Shown here in pieces: positions 23,660 through 35,530 of a stretch of 64,000 nt of DNA (within the stretch, counting starts at the first letter, position 1; each line of letters opens with the position of its first letter). The stretch is from Anodontia alba (taxonomy: Eukaryota > Mollusca > Bivalvia > Lucinida > Lucinidae), in contig OZ024826.1 in assembly GCA_964016985.1 (NCBI GenBank), positions 38,047,070-38,111,069 of the forward strand. Reading direction: 5' to 3'. Below the pieces are notes generated by a model. It searched no databases. It was not told where the DNA came from and was given only the letters and a program-made list of their open reading frames with translations. The translations under genes were made by a program, and so were the position numbers.

Positions 23660-23890
23660 AAAAAGGCCGCGCCAAGCGAAAAATGTTTCTTTGGATATAT
23701 GCGGACAGCGAAGGCCCAGATCAGACTGCGCGGATGCGCAGTCTGATCAGGGCCTTCACTGTCTGCTAACAGAATCAGTGGACACTACAGAATGTATAAA
23801 TGGAGAGCAGAGGCTCGGATGATAATTTGCGTATGCGTAGGATGATTTTGAGCATGTTCGAAGGCACTTTTTCGCTTGAGATGCCCAAAT
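23660..23890. repeat. C-type variant with TTTCGCTTG ends
   Basis: Perfect hairpin GAAGGCCCAGATCAGACTGC / GCAGTCTGATCAGGGCCTTC at about 23708-23760. The outer ends GCGCCAAGCGAAAAATG and GCACTTTTTCGCTTGAGATG are inverted. It differs from the main C type by these ends and by the AAGGCCCAG arm. Confidence 0.7.
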
Positions 23891-24193
23891 AAGGGTTTGA
23901 AGTGAATTCATTGATATGCATATTTACCTTAGATATGTAAGCGGTCACACAATGCTTATTTTCTTACGTTAACACCTTCAATATAAACAGTAAAGGTAAA
24001 GGTGTGAATAAGCCGAGAGGGCCAAAAAGCAATACAAATAGTGGAAGTCTCATTAGTAATATTTGACTGTATTAATCTTAATATTATCAGAAAACGTGTT
24101 TATTTTGATTTCGTTACAAATTCATTATTAGACAGGGAACAAGACACTTGAACATTGAAGCCATGAAATATTGAAATAGATCAAAATTACAAT

Positions 24194-24988
24194 CAGCAAA
24201 ATTTCAATGACTCGAACACTGATGGCTCGTTTACCGTGGCTAATTCAAACTCGTTTTTGAGTCCCTATAAACATTATTCTAATAGCTTAATACGAACACT
24301 TAAGGATGTTTCCTGTTTTCTTATTTCATCATGAACGTTTATGTTGTGTGTACTAATTAGAATTGCCTCATTTGCCGTGCATTTAAGGTATCCAGGTATT
24401 AAGGGTATGAGGCAATTCTAATGAGTGTAGAGAACAAGACAAAATATTTTGACGTAAATGTCTATGTACCGGCGCAAATTTTGTTTATGTTTAGAAATAT
24501 GGGACACGGATATGCTAAAGTTTAATGAATTTTCAATGTAATAGGTAAAAAAGAACCACCATGTGTTTCTTTAATGTATGCTTTTATTAAGCTTTGTGAA
24601 TTTTCTAGACCAAGCAATATGCGAATCTTGGTCATATTGGGATCTCAACGAGATTTAGATTGTACATTATTATTAAAAAAACAAAAACAAAAAAAAAAAA
24701 AACCCAAAAAACCGTTCTGGTCATAGTCAAACTTACCAAAGATAGACTGCAGGTCATATTCAAACTAACCAAACTGCGCTCTAATCGAACACTTCTTCAA
24801 ACATAAAAATCCAAAGCTATTTTAAGAGACCGGCGCGATTCGCGATCCGGTCAGTCAATAGGACATCCTAAAATTATACCCATTTGCCTCCTGACCGGGC
24901 TCTATGATTAACTCTTAGTGGCAAAACTACCCACGTCTAGTACAAATTCTTATGGTCCCAAGGATATTCGGCCCATTGAAGTTCGACT
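24194..24988. mobile_element. MITE-F copy 3, expanded by an internal insert
   Basis: Left end CAGCAAAATTTCAATGACTC and right end GAAGTTCGACTTA match F. The hairpin arm AATTGCCTCATTTGCC pairs with GAGGCAATTCTAATGAG. The element is about 795 bp instead of 360, with the extra sequence between about 24450 and 24860, including an A-rich stretch near 24675-24710. The origin of the extra part is unknown. Confidence 0.65.
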
Positions 24989-25201
24989 TACACAGTTTAC
25001 AATCGGTTAAAAATTGCTGCATTATAAAACGTAACATAACACCTATCTACTAAGAAAGACTATATAAATTATGTGCATCATTAGTGCTCATTCTGATACA
25101 CATTTTAACTCTTTCGGTGCTAAATTTCGGACGACATTTGTCGTCTGTTTTTTTTTTTTTTTTTTTTTTTAACAAACTATCGTTTGGCTAGACGTTTATA
25201 T

Positions 25202-25480
25202 CATTACGAAAACACGCCTATTCAAATATATACTGAAAATTTCACCATAAAAAACTGAAAGTTTTCAGATAAAAATTCTGATATTTTTCGTATTTCTGCT
25301 CAAAACATAGATTGTGGTACTCGTTAGAACCGCCTCGGCGAGGCGGTTCTAACGAGTACCTACAATCTATGTTTTTGAGCAGGAATAACAAAACTAATGT
25401 TTACCCCTGTAAACCCCAGTTTTACTATATAAAAATGGGGTTTAAGGGGGTCAGAATTATATAAGTATGTTTTCGTGATG
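25202..25480 (-). repeat. MITE-A copy 9
   Basis: Full length, minus orientation, core CCGCCTCGGCGAGGCGG. A half B unit (ATCCAGAAGAGCCGTCTCAT to CTGTTTGC) follows 30 bases later at 25511-25556. Confidence 0.87.
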
Positions 25481-25663
25481 TGTAAAGTTGAAAGACCGAA
25501 TGTCAAACGGCATCGATCCAGAAGAGCCGTCTCATCTGGACCTATGCTGTTTGCAAAGCCTATTATTATCGCCTGTGGCAGTGAAAGTTATGCTTTATCA
25601 CGCTGTCAGTTGATATAGCAGATGAAAACTAGTGGTAGTTCTCTTATTTTTTTTTTAAAGAAA

Positions 25664-25717
25664 ATAAGACTTGCCATTTCATTCAAAATGTAATTTGAAT
25701 GAAATGTCAAGTCTTAT
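25664..25717. repeat. MITE-G hairpin with a third inner stem
   Basis: ATAAGACTTGCCATTTCATT pairs with AATGAAATGTCAAGTCTTAT. The inner part is CAAAATGTAATTTG, different from the TTGTCTCC and ATCGTCTGC inner stems elsewhere. Confidence 0.7.
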
Positions 25718-25739
25718 CATCTGTGAAATGAAAGGTAAA

Positions 25740-26440
25740 AAAAAAAAAAAAAAAAAAAAATGTTGTCAACCGTTATATTTAGTCAGCGGGATAAAGTTTA
25801 AGGTTTCAACTATAAAACTCTCTGATGGTCTTGCGCAAAGTTAGTCTCGACCCCTTTTCAGCGGGAGATTCAATAAATACAAAGGTTTCCATTTTTTCTA
25901 CACATGCCCTAAGTATGCAGATGTCAGGAACAGATACCTATCTGATCTATTACCAACACACAATGTTCATGACTTATTATTTGGAAAAGAAAATGCACCA
26001 GATAATGATAACGAGCTCCTTTTCTTAAAAGTACAAGACTTTATTATCAAATCCAAACGGTTTGTGCAATAGCTCATAATATCACATGCTACAATTATAA
26101 GTCCCAGCTTCTAGTAAAATTATCTATTATAATAACACCCGTTGAGTAGCACAAACTGGGATCGGTCAACATCCTTTCTTCCCTTCTTTTTCTTTTTTGT
26201 TCCTCTTTTTTTTCTTTTTTTACACAGAACATTGGCACTGTCTCTTTTCAAAGTAAAATGTCATAATGTTATGCGCACGATGTATATGTTGCTCAGAGAT
26301 ATGTGGTAAGAACTTGCTGTAGTTGAAGTCCTCACATTGAGACTGTCTATAATCAGTAATAACAAATTTGATTTTAATATCTTACCATATCAAAAACATA
26401 TTACTAAGTGTTTTGTACCTAGTATTGTTGAAATTGCAAA
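25740..26440. other. interval without a recognised feature
   Basis: Opens with a poly-A run (25737-25760). No repeat family or gene was seen. Confidence 0.5.
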
Positions 26441-26441
26441 T

Positions 26442-26573
<132 letters not shown>

Positions 26574-26998
26574 ACAATATCTACCATTCACATATGTTTT
26601 GTTCATGTTGTATGATTCAGGAAATGACATGTATAAGCTTTAAGCTTACCGTCTGATCCTGACACATTAATGTTGTGAAACTAATTTTCATGTAATTGAA
26701 ACAATAAAATATTGTTTAAACCAAATACAAAGGTTTCATAATTTTTTTTTGATGTTTATAATCACAACCATAAAAAAATTTTTCATTTGTTCAGAATTCA
26801 AGTAAACACCCTAGCCCCACCCCTTTCTTTTTCTGTACATCATAACCACAGGGAGGACTCATGGGGATTAATAATGGTAAATCAGGTCAGGACATGCCCT
26901 GGTGGTGTTTTCTTTGTCTGTCTACAAGGTCCCGGAATAGCTATGCTTACTTTTCATGCATTGGTCTGGACTTTTTACTAACTTTCTTACTTTTGAAC

Positions 26999-27002
<4 letters not shown>

Positions 27003-27064
<62 letters not shown>
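27003..27064. repeat. (GA)n microsatellite
   Basis: Thirty-one uninterrupted GA units. Confidence 0.93.
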
Positions 27065-27066
<2 letters not shown>

Positions 27067-27377
27067 ACCACGAAGCAGATTATATTGATTTGTGTTTTGC
27101 TTTTTCTGTCTGTGAAAATAATAATACAAACAATACTAGAACGTGGTCTGCAACAAATTTGCTTGGTGCTTTAAAGATTATGTCAATATTTATAATTATA
27201 ATTACTTGCATTCCTTCATATGCGTACATGCATACAGAGACTCGGTTTTGCTCAGGGGGTTATGTCGTTTTTTTGTTTTTTTTTGCGCATGGCGCAGTGG
27301 CGTAGCCAGAGCGGAAGTGTTTGTACGCAAATCCAGGCAAAATCTTGAAAAGGTATGCCTGGAAGCTCTTCTAAATT

Positions 27378-27448
27378 AGGGGCTACTCTTAAAGGAAAGA
27401 ATTTGCTCCCAGAGGGAGCAAATTCTTTCCTTTAAGAGCAGCCCCTTA
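27378..27448. repeat. MITE-D hairpin
   Basis: AGGGGCTACTCTTAAAGGAA and complement, centre TTTGCTCCCAGAGGGAGCAAA. Only the core hairpin is recognisable, without the outer arms. Confidence 0.75.
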
Positions 27449-28076
27449 TGCGAAGAAACAAATATTTCATATTAATGTCACTTTACTGAAAACTGTTTCT
27501 TACGCATGGTACGCACATGCGTATGTGCGTAATGAGCGCTACGCCTATCATGGGTGTTCGTGCGTGCGTATGTTCCATTTTCTCAAGAATTTTTTTTTAA
27601 GATATAAAAAAACAGCGAATTCGTGAACATAAAAGTATGCATTTGTAGTCATTAAATCAAAGCATGTCATGTGCGGAAAACGACCATAAAGCATCTATCT
27701 TTTAAGCGATTATCATGACCACAATTTCAATTATTCGTAGAATAATCATATGCCAAATGTATTTTCTCACAGAATAAGAACTGATATACAATGTTACTGA
27801 ATTGTCTACATTTATTTACTTGTATTAAATATATGACGTACGAAATTGAAGATAAAAGAGAGCAATTATATAAATAACTAATGATACGTCTCAAAGCCGA
27901 TTAATAGTTTTGGTGGGAAGAAGAATGCATATTAAGGGCGAAAAAACATCTGCATACGGATGCATGTATCTGTCATGCCAGTATGCACGTGTATACGAGA
28001 CCTGTCTGTACAAGTGTCGTTTCGCTTCTGCTTATTTATCTTTATATGAGCTGCATCGTCAGAAAAAGGTACCTTA
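27449..28076. other. interval without a recognised feature
   Basis: Contains repeated GCGTATGTGCGTAA-like words near 27510-27570 but no family repeat or gene. Confidence 0.5.
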
Positions 28077-28210
28077 GGCAGGTGTGCCCAGTGAAGATTC
28101 AGATCAGACTGCGCATTCGCGCAGTCTGATCAGAATCTTAACTGGGTGCATTTTGGATTTTTGAAGTTTTTTTTTTTCATACGGACAATGGAGACTCTGA
28201 TCAGACTGGC
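28077..28210. repeat. MITE-C copy, second hairpin incomplete
   Basis: First hairpin AGATTCAGATCAGACTGCGC / GCGCAGTCTGATCAGAATCT is near perfect. The second stops after CTCTGATCAGACTGGCG. Confidence 0.7.
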
Positions 28211-28433
28211 GTATGTTTTGTCATTTGTTCTTCTTCTGTCCTTCTTTTGATTCCTCGGGATGGCTGTGCTTCGAGATTATGGCACTGCCTGGGTATCTTC
28301 ACTTCACTTACCTTTTTTGTAGAGACGATCTAGTTGGCGTATGAATGCGTTGCTAAGAGGGCGTTTACATACTTGAAATGATCGCGGTGGCAGGATACTT
28401 CGACTCTTCAAGGGAATGGATAATAATTCAAGG

Positions 28434-28670
28434 GAGGCAACGCTTTCACTAATGTTTGGCCCCCTTCTGAAAAGGAGTCTACTCTACAAGGGAAGAATTG
28501 GCTCCCAAGAGGAGCAAAGTGTTTCCTTTTAGAGTGGACCTCAACTCTACACAAGAAGAATTTGCTCTCATTTCCTTTTAGAGTGGACCCCTTTCAGAAG
28601 CGGCTTGACATGCAGTAAAGCAAATAGGAATTCACAAGTGTTACCTCCCTTGTCACAAATGGTAGAATAT
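28434..28670. repeat. MITE-D copy with a repeated right arm
   Basis: Outer arms CAAGGGAGGCAAC and GTTACCTCCCTTG are inverted. The core arm GGAGTCTACTCTACAAGGG is followed by two successive right-arm segments, each ending TTTCCTTTTAGAGTGGACC. Confidence 0.72.
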
Positions 28671-29352
28671 CAACCGAGTGTAATAAGTCTCCTGTACTGG
28701 ATACCACATCTCTCTAGTTCAGCTAGCTCAACGATGGTCCATTGCTCTCCACTTACACTTACATCAGTCTGGATTCTTCATTGCAGACCTTGTAATCAGG
28801 CGAACAGGAAGTACGATAAAGTAGTTGTTGTCATACGATGTTCTTGCTCGCGCGTGATTCAAATGAACCAATCATTTCTACTTCCGTTGTTGTTTCGCTA
28901 CGCGCTATGTAAACAACAGCATGGAATTAAATGACACATTATTTACTGTACCTCTCACGGTCAAATACTCTGCATTCGATAAATGTGTTTTGCTAAGTAT
29001 TTTGCTAAATATGAAGTAAGTGTACATTTTTGTAACTTTGTTTTTATATATTTTACATCTGTTTGACTTTATTTGTAAAAATGCTTTATCGAACTGTACA
29101 TGCGAAGTATACATATGCTATCTAAACTGTTTTACATGTAAGATTAATGTTGCTCCGTCAGTTTCAGAAGCCATCATTTAATTTCAAAAAGTAAATTAAT
29201 TTTTTTAAGATACGATTTAAAACTGTTATCTCTGACTGTTATGGTTACTGCTTAAAATCTACAAAATAAGTATCTGCGTTTATAGCCAGATGTAATGTCA
29301 ACCCTAACAGCAAGGCTCTTTTCAAGTGGCTTAACCACAATGATAATAGTTA
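28671..29352. other. interval without a recognised feature
   Basis: No family repeat. The 109-codon plus-strand frame at 28605-28934 begins inside the D element and has no recognisable domain. Confidence 0.5.
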
Positions 29353-29633
29353 CATCACGAAAACATGCCTATATAATGTTGAACCCCTCAAACCCCACTT
29401 TTATATAGTAAAACTGCGGGTTTACAAGGGTATACATTATTTTTCTTATTTGGTTTAAAAACGTAGATTGTGAGTACTCGTTAGAACCGCCTCGCTGAGG
29501 CGGTTCTAACGAGTACCCACAATCTATGTTTTGAGCGGAAATATGAAAAAAATATCGGAGTTTTTTTTATCTCAAAATTTTCAGTTTTTGGAGGTGATTT
29601 TCTTTATATTTGAATAAGCGTGTTTTCGTAATG
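29353..29633 (+). repeat. MITE-A copy 10
   Basis: Full length, plus orientation, core CCGCCTCGCTGAGGCGG. TA precedes the left end (29351-29352) but ACCT follows the right end. Confidence 0.86.
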
Positions 29634-30348
29634 ACCTTTTTGGACATATTTTTCCAAGTAGTTAAACGGACTTGTTCCAATTGGACTTGTTCTAATTTTA
29701 GGATGATTATTATAAGAAATTACAGAATCTGACTATGTAGGGCCAGCAAGGGTGACTTGTACTAGCTTCCTTCCTCGTGAAGCGATGGCAAGACCGAGAC
29801 TCCATACACCGTTCATTAAATGCTACAGAAAATGCAATACTTATTTAATGACAAAATATATTTGTTTCTACATTAGTTTCACCATTACCGTATAATTTCA
29901 GCGAAGTTATTTAACTGCACCTGCGAGTTAAAAAAAACAATTAATGCACATGTTCAGAGAATTTTCTTTGGAAAAAAAGTCATTTGTTTTTTGCTGTTTG
30001 TGATTTTTTTTTTCAGTGTGACTTGTAGCCATCTATCATAATGGGTCACACCCAGCGTAAATGCATATTGGAGCGCATTCAATAACACTATACACATCCA
30101 CGCAGTCCGAAAGTACTTGATAAAACAATATCTTCGCTCACTAAAGACTCTACACTTATTCTGAAAGACGGCGGCGAAGGTCCATATTAGACTGCGAGTA
30201 TGAACGAGCTGATCGGAGCCAGTCTGAGCATTGACCGTCCATATACCCCTGAAAAAACATTAACCCTGAAACTTTTAATCATAACTGCAGCGGACAACAC
30301 TTAAAATTATATTGTTTTATTACTATTATTATGATTATTACATGTATT
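29634..30348. other. interval with a degraded C remnant
   Basis: GGCGGCGAAGGTCC and AGACTGCGAGTATG near 30170-30215 look like decayed C-element blocks. Nothing else was recognised. Confidence 0.45.
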
Positions 30349-32279
30349 ATTAGCTCCCGTGAGCACGAAGTGCTCATGGTCAGCTAATGTGCTGGGTCAA
30401 TGTCCGTTGTGCATCATGCGTCGTGCGGCGTCAACAATTGCTTTAAAAGTTTACTCCTTCTACACCCCTGGAACAACTGACTCGAAACTTGTAGGAAGTA
30501 TTGGGGTGAATGGTAGATCAAAATAATGAAAATCGTTCTGATCGCAAATCCAAGATGGCCGCCATGACCGCCATCTTAAAAAATATATATATTTTTTTGC
30601 TTCATCTCCTGACCAGAAAGGCCAACTGACTTGAAATCCAAGATGACCGCCGTGGCTGCCATTTTGAAAAGCTATTTTTTGCTTCTTCTGCTGAACCGAA
30701 AGACCAACTGACTTGAAACTTAGTAAGAAGCATCCGGGCGACATGTAGATTAAAAATAGCTAAAATCGTTCCGATCGGAAATCCAAGATGGTCGCCGTGG
30801 CCGCAATCTTGAAAAAAACAACAACAAAAAAACAATTAGTTTTGGCTTCTTCTCCTGAACCAAAAGGCCAACTGACTTGAAACTTGGTAGGAAGCATCGG
30901 GGTGACGTGTAGATAATCAAAAATAGCTAAAATTGTGTCGATCGGAAATCCAACATGACCGTCATGGCCTCCATCTTGAAAATATATTTTTCGCTTCTTC
31001 TCCTTAACTGAGAGGCCATTAGACTCGAAACTTAGTAGGAAGCATCGGGGTGACTTGTAGATCAAAAGTAGCTAAAATCAGCGGAATTTCAATGGCGGCC
31101 ATCTTGAAATGATTTTCTTAAATCTTGGTAGGAAGCATTGAGATGACGTAGATCGAAAAAAAAAAAAAAAATCCGATCGGAAATCCAAGGTGACCGCCGT
31201 GACCGCCAGCTTGAAAATCTTTTTTTCGCTTCTTCTACTAAACCGAAAAGGCCAATTCACTTGTTACTTGTTTGATAGGTCAAAAATTGCTAAAAATCGT
31301 TTTGATCGGAAGTACAAGATGGCCACCATGACTGCCATCTTGAAAACCTATTTTCGCTTCTTCTCCTGGACCCATTGACTTGAAACTTAGTAGGTAGCAT
31401 CGGGATTACTTGTAGATCAAAAACAGCTAAAATAATACCGATCCAAAATCCAAGATGGTCGCCGTGGCCGCCATGTTGAAAATCTATTTTTGCCTTCTTC
31501 TCCTGAACCAAAAGGCCAATATTGATTGAAACTGGGTAGGAAGCATTGAAATGAGTAATAGATCAAAAGTGGCAAAAATCATTCCGATCGGTCTCTAAAG
31601 ATAGTCGCCATGGTCGCCACCTTGAAAATCTATTTTTTGCTTCTTCTCCTGGGCTGAAAGGCCAGTTGACTCGAAACTTGGTAGAAAGCATCAGGGTGAC
31701 TCGTAGATCAAAATTAACTAAAATCATTCTGATCCAAAGTCCAACATGGCCACCATGGCCGCCATCTTGGACACCTATTTTTCGCTTCTTCTCCTGAACC
31801 AAAAGGCCAATTGACTCGAAACTCTGGGTGACTTGCAGATAAAAAAACCTAAAATTGTTTTTTTCGAAAATGCAATATGGCTGCCACAGTAGCCATCTTG
31901 AAAATCTATTTTGAACTTGTTCTCCTGAACAGAAAGGCCAGTGGACTCGAAACTTGATATGAAGTATCAGGGTGACATGCAGATAAAAAAATCATTCTGA
32001 TCGGAAATCCAAGATGGTTGCCCTAGCAGCCATGTTGAAAATCTATTTTGAACTTTTCTTTCTCAACAAAAAGGTCAGTTGACTCGAAATTTCATTGGAA
32101 GTATCCTGGTGACTTGTAGTTATAAAAAGTAGCTACAATTGTTCTGATTGGAAATCCAAGATGGCCGCCATCTAGAAAATCTATATTGAACTTCCTCTCT
32201 TGAACCGAAAGGCCAAGTTACTAGAAACTTGTCTGGTAATGAGGTGAGCGATACAGGACCATCTTGGTCCGCTTGTTGT
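30349..32279 (+). mobile_element. pearl/Helentron-like element with a 13-unit tandem core
   Basis: The left part holds a hairpin GAGCACGAAGTGCTC at 30361-30375 near the motif TAGCTCCCGT. The right part ends GAGGTGAGCGATACAGGACC-ATCTT-GGTCC followed by GCTTGTT, a small palindrome close to the 3' end. Between them are about 13 tandem units of 110-150 bp. Each carries TTGATCGGAAATCC-type, CAAGATGGCCGCCATGGCC-type and GACTTGAAACTTGGTAGGAAG blocks, starting near 30548, 30638, 30780, 30948, 31080, 31182, 31310, 31448, 31590, 31738, 31870, 32006 and 32152. A tandem core of roughly this unit size between a 5' inverted segment and a 3' palindrome is how bivalve pearl/HINE elements are built. That class is inference; the array itself is plain. 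Confidence 0.7.
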
Positions 32280-32283
32280 TATT

Positions 32284-32352
32284 GTTTTGAGAGAAATAAG
32301 GCTTGCGTTTGATATGAATCGTCTGCATAGCCGAAATGTCAAGTCTTATTTA
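32284..32352. repeat. MITE-G hairpin, one arm shortened
   Basis: AAATAAGGCTTGCGTTTGAT then ATGAATCGTCTGC, and CGAAATGTCAAGTCTTATTT. The right inner stem is deleted. The inner word ATCGTCTGC matches the copy at 2.1 kb. Confidence 0.6.
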
Positions 32353-32429
32353 TTTCTGAAAAATAACAAAATCAATTTTGGTACTGCCTAAAAGTGGTCT
32401 TAATAGCGGGATAGCTTTAACATTGAATA

Positions 32430-32788
32430 CAGTATAACCTCAATGGCTCGAACACGGATGGCTCGTTTCCTTGGATGATTCGAACTCTTTTTTCTGTCCC
32501 TTCAAAATTCTTCTTATAGCTCGAGAAAACAAATATTTAGGGATTTTTTTTCTTATTTTATCATGGAATTGTATGTTGTATGTACTCATTAGAATCGCCT
32601 CAGCAATGCGATTCTAATGAGTACACTCAACATACAATCACTGTGAAGAAAATCGAAAAAATTTCCCTAAATTGTCACTATTTGCTTCCTGAACTGGTGC
32701 CGTGATTAACCCTCAGTGGCTCGAACTAATCATGTTTCGATAGAATTTACATGATCCCAAAGATGTTCGAGCCGTTGAGGTTCGACTG
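32430..32788. mobile_element. MITE-F copy 4, intact ends
   Basis: Starts CAGTATAACCTCAATGGCTC and ends GAGCCGTTGAGGTTCGACTG, flanked by TA at 32428-32429 and 32789-32790. The central palindrome TGTATGTACTCATTAGAATCG / complement has loop CCTCAGCAATGCG. It is 359 bp and serves as the reference for the F family. The TIR style and TA target fit pogo/Tigger. Confidence 0.85.
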
Positions 32789-33069
32789 TATAGCGTAACA
32801 AGAATGAAAGCACTTGGGACTGGCAAACGTTGTTCATATTAGCGAAATCGTCTTAATAGAGCAATTCTACTATGTGTATTACATTTAATTTGACTTTCCC
32901 TTCTTAACCCTTAACCCAAAGTAAATTTGCCTGACAACTGATGTGTGACAAAAGTGCTGCCGTATGGCAAATGGTGTAGTTACGTTATCACACCAATGAA
33001 AACCATAATGTATACATCTTAGGAATAGTTCTTGATAAGGGATTTCTTCAACCCTTACAAATATTGATA

Positions 33070-33165
33070 TTTTCTCATTTTTCACAAACATATATATTGT
33101 CGGTACTCATTAGCAGAGCTTCTAATGATGCGCTTCTAATACATGTACAAAACATAAATTATATT
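33070..33165. repeat. MITE-I copy, degenerate
   Basis: TTTTTCACAAACATATATAT, GGTACTCATTAGCAGAGC and GCTTCTAATGATGCGCTTCT keep the I-type core. Pairing is poor. Confidence 0.55.
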
Positions 33166-33183
33166 TTATAAGGATTTACATGT

Positions 33184-33345
33184 ATCTGAAAGGGGTCTAC
33201 TCTTAAAGAAAAAAATGCTCCTTAGTTAGCTTCCATTTGGAACAATATCTTTACTCTTAGAGTAGATTTCTTTCAAAAGGGGCTTGGCATGCAGTGAAGC
33301 AAACGGGGAGTCAAAAGAGTTATCTCATTTGTCACAGTGATTGTC
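33184..33345. repeat. MITE-D copy, diverged
   Basis: AAAGGGGTCTACTCTTAAAG and CTCTTAGAGTAGATTTCTTT, then GGCATGCAGTGAAGCAAAC and AAGAGTTATCTC. The core centre has drifted (AATGCTCCTTAGTTAGC). Confidence 0.68.
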
Positions 33346-33400
33346 TCACTTACAAGTACAATGTCCACAAGTTGGTAATATAAATGCTTCTCATTGCCTT

Positions 33401-33674
33401 CATAACGAAAACATACCTAGATAAATCTGACCCCCTTAAAACCCACTTTTATATAGTAAAACTGGGGTTTACAGGGGTATACATTATTTTTCTTACTTCT
33501 GCTAAAACACAGATTCTTGGTACTCCTTAGAACCGCCTTGCCAAGGCGGTTCTAACGAGTACCCACAATCTATGTTTTGAGCAGATATATGAAAAATATC
33601 AGAATTTTTATCTGAACATTTTCAGTTTTTGGTGGTAAAATTTTCAGTATTTTTAATAGGGTTTTTTCGTTTTG
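33401..33674 (+). repeat. MITE-A copy 11
   Basis: Plus orientation, core CCGCCTTGCCAAGGCGG: both arms changed in a matched way compared with CCTCG...CGAGG. The right end GGGTTTTTTCGTTTTG is degraded. Confidence 0.83.
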
Positions 33675-33750
33675 TGAAACATACTGTGTGGTATCGCTTT
33701 CAGAGGAGGTAATTTTATATAAAATGTGTTTTTGTTGGTTTTTTTTTTTT

Positions 33751-33782
<32 letters not shown>

Positions 33783-33814
33783 GTATAAATTGTTTCTTTA
33801 TAAATTGTTTTTGC

Positions 33815-33970
33815 CTTCTGAAAAGGGATCTACTCTAAATGGAAATAATTTGCTCCCTTGTGAGCAAATTCTTTCCATTTTGGGTAGACCCCTTTTCGAA
33901 AGGGGTCTGAGGTGTAGGAAAGCAAACAGGAAGTCACAAACAATGTTTGCCATATGAAACATGGCGGGAA
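33815..33970. repeat. MITE-D copy
   Basis: AAAGGGATCTACTCTAAATG / complement with centre TTTGCTCCCTTGTGAGCAAA. The right outer arm GTGTAGGAAAGCAAACAGGA then AGTCACAAACAATG is retained. Confidence 0.74.
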
Positions 33971-33981
33971 ATCTACAAAGT

Positions 33982-34191
33982 CATCACGAAAACATACCTA
34001 TATACATTTGACCCCCTTAAACCCAACTTTTATGTAGTAAATCTGGTGTTTACAGGGATATACATTAATTTTCTTATTTCTGTTCAAAAAGCATAGATTG
34101 TGGGTACTCATTAGAACCGAGAGCGAGCGGTTCTAACGAGTACCCACAATCTATGTTTTCAATATATTTGAATAGGAGAGTTTTCGTTATG
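33982..34191 (+). repeat. MITE-A copy 12, two deletions
   Basis: Plus orientation. The hairpin tip is shortened to CCGAGAGCGAGCGG and the right A/T-rich arm is missing, with the palindrome running straight into TTTTCAATATATTTGAATAGG. Confidence 0.82.
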
Positions 34192-34856
34192 GTATTTGTC
34201 CACTTATTCTCTTTTAATCACCACTAACACATTAATATAACAACAAGCAACGATTGCTGGGTATTAATTCCTAAACAAACATTTCTGATGTATGTTACAA
34301 TGTGCAAATTAAAATAAATGAGATAACAGCGTAATATCTTCCAGCGGATTCCAGCTGTTGAGTTGATTTTTAAAACTAAGCGATATGCACTTAATAACAA
34401 AAGTTGTATATTCTCAGAATACCGTATTTTCGACATCTTTCAGAACGTTCATATTTTTCCTGGCGCTTTAATCAGAAGTAAATTTGCAAACCTTTGTTAG
34501 GGTTCAGTGCAAACTTATTAAAACACCAAACGTTTAATTCTATTCTTTGGTTTAAAAAATCGGGTTCTTTCACTTTTTCCCATATCTAAAATGGCTGCAG
34601 CATGCAAATTTCCGTAGGGTAGGTAGAGTGGGGGCAGAGTTTCAACAAGTTTCACTTGTTCTAATTTTCTGAAATGTTCTCAACATTGTTGTGAAACATC
34701 AATGATAATACAGCAAAGAAAATATTATTTTCTTAGATAAAATTCTTAAACAATAAAATCGCTTTTACTATAGAAATTGCATAGATCAGACCAATATTTG
34801 GCCGTAAATTTAATTCTAGGATGAATACCTGACAACAAAACACAGAAACAAAAAAG

Positions 34857-34892
<36 letters not shown>

Positions 34893-35114
34893 AAACATAA
34901 AAAACAAAACAAAATAAAAACAAATAAACAAACAGTCATGAGCAGTCAGTGTGGACACAGGTCGGACACCTCACCAACAAATCAACTCTTCTGACATACC
35001 AAGCAAGGATTTATACTATCATTGCCCTTGATACTCGTACACCGCAAGGGGACGGGATACACGTGGTATATTGTTCGCCATCTTTGTACATGGGAGATAA
35101 CTTTTGTGACATCC
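34192..35114. other. interval with an A-rich tract, otherwise blank
   Basis: Poly-A with interruptions lies at 34855-34930. No family repeat or recognisable gene. Confidence 0.5.
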
Positions 35115-35368
35115 CGTTACGAAAACACGCCTATTCAAATACTCGTATATTGAAAATTTCACCTCCAAAAACTGAACATTTTCATATAAAAAACTCTGAT
35201 ATTTTTCATATTTCTGCTCAAAACATAGATTGTGGGTACTCGTTAGAGGCGGTTCTAACGAGTAACCACAATCTATGTTTTTGAGCAGAAATAAGAAAAT
35301 TAATGTATACCCCTGTAAACCCCAGTTTTACTATATCAAAGTGGGGTTTAAGGGGGTCAAAATTATAA
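35115..35368 (-). repeat. MITE-A copy 13, right end missing
   Basis: Minus orientation. The hairpin tip is reduced to GTTAGAGGCGGTTCTAAC, so the left half of CCGCCTCG is deleted. The terminal ATAGGCGTGTTTTCGTGATG is absent; a D element follows directly. Confidence 0.8.
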
Positions 35369-35530
35369 AGGAGAAGAAATTCCTTTTCTTGCACATCCAG
35401 GCCTTTCAGACAAAAAGGTTTACTCTGAAAGGAAAGAATATGCTCCCATGTGGAGCAAATTCTTTGCTTTAACAGTAGACCCCTTTTCAGAATGGAAGCA
35501 ACATCAATTTTCACAGAGTGCCTCCTCCGA
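35369..35530. repeat. MITE-D copy
   Basis: AAAAGGTTTACTCTGAAAGG / complement, centre ATGCTCCCATGTGGAGCAAA. The outer arm TTTCACAGAGTGCCTCC is kept on the right. Confidence 0.72.

Noticed and set aside
30460..31802. Several overlapping minus-strand frames of 60-100 codons
   Set aside because: They are phases of the tandem core units; similar peptides recur at the unit period.
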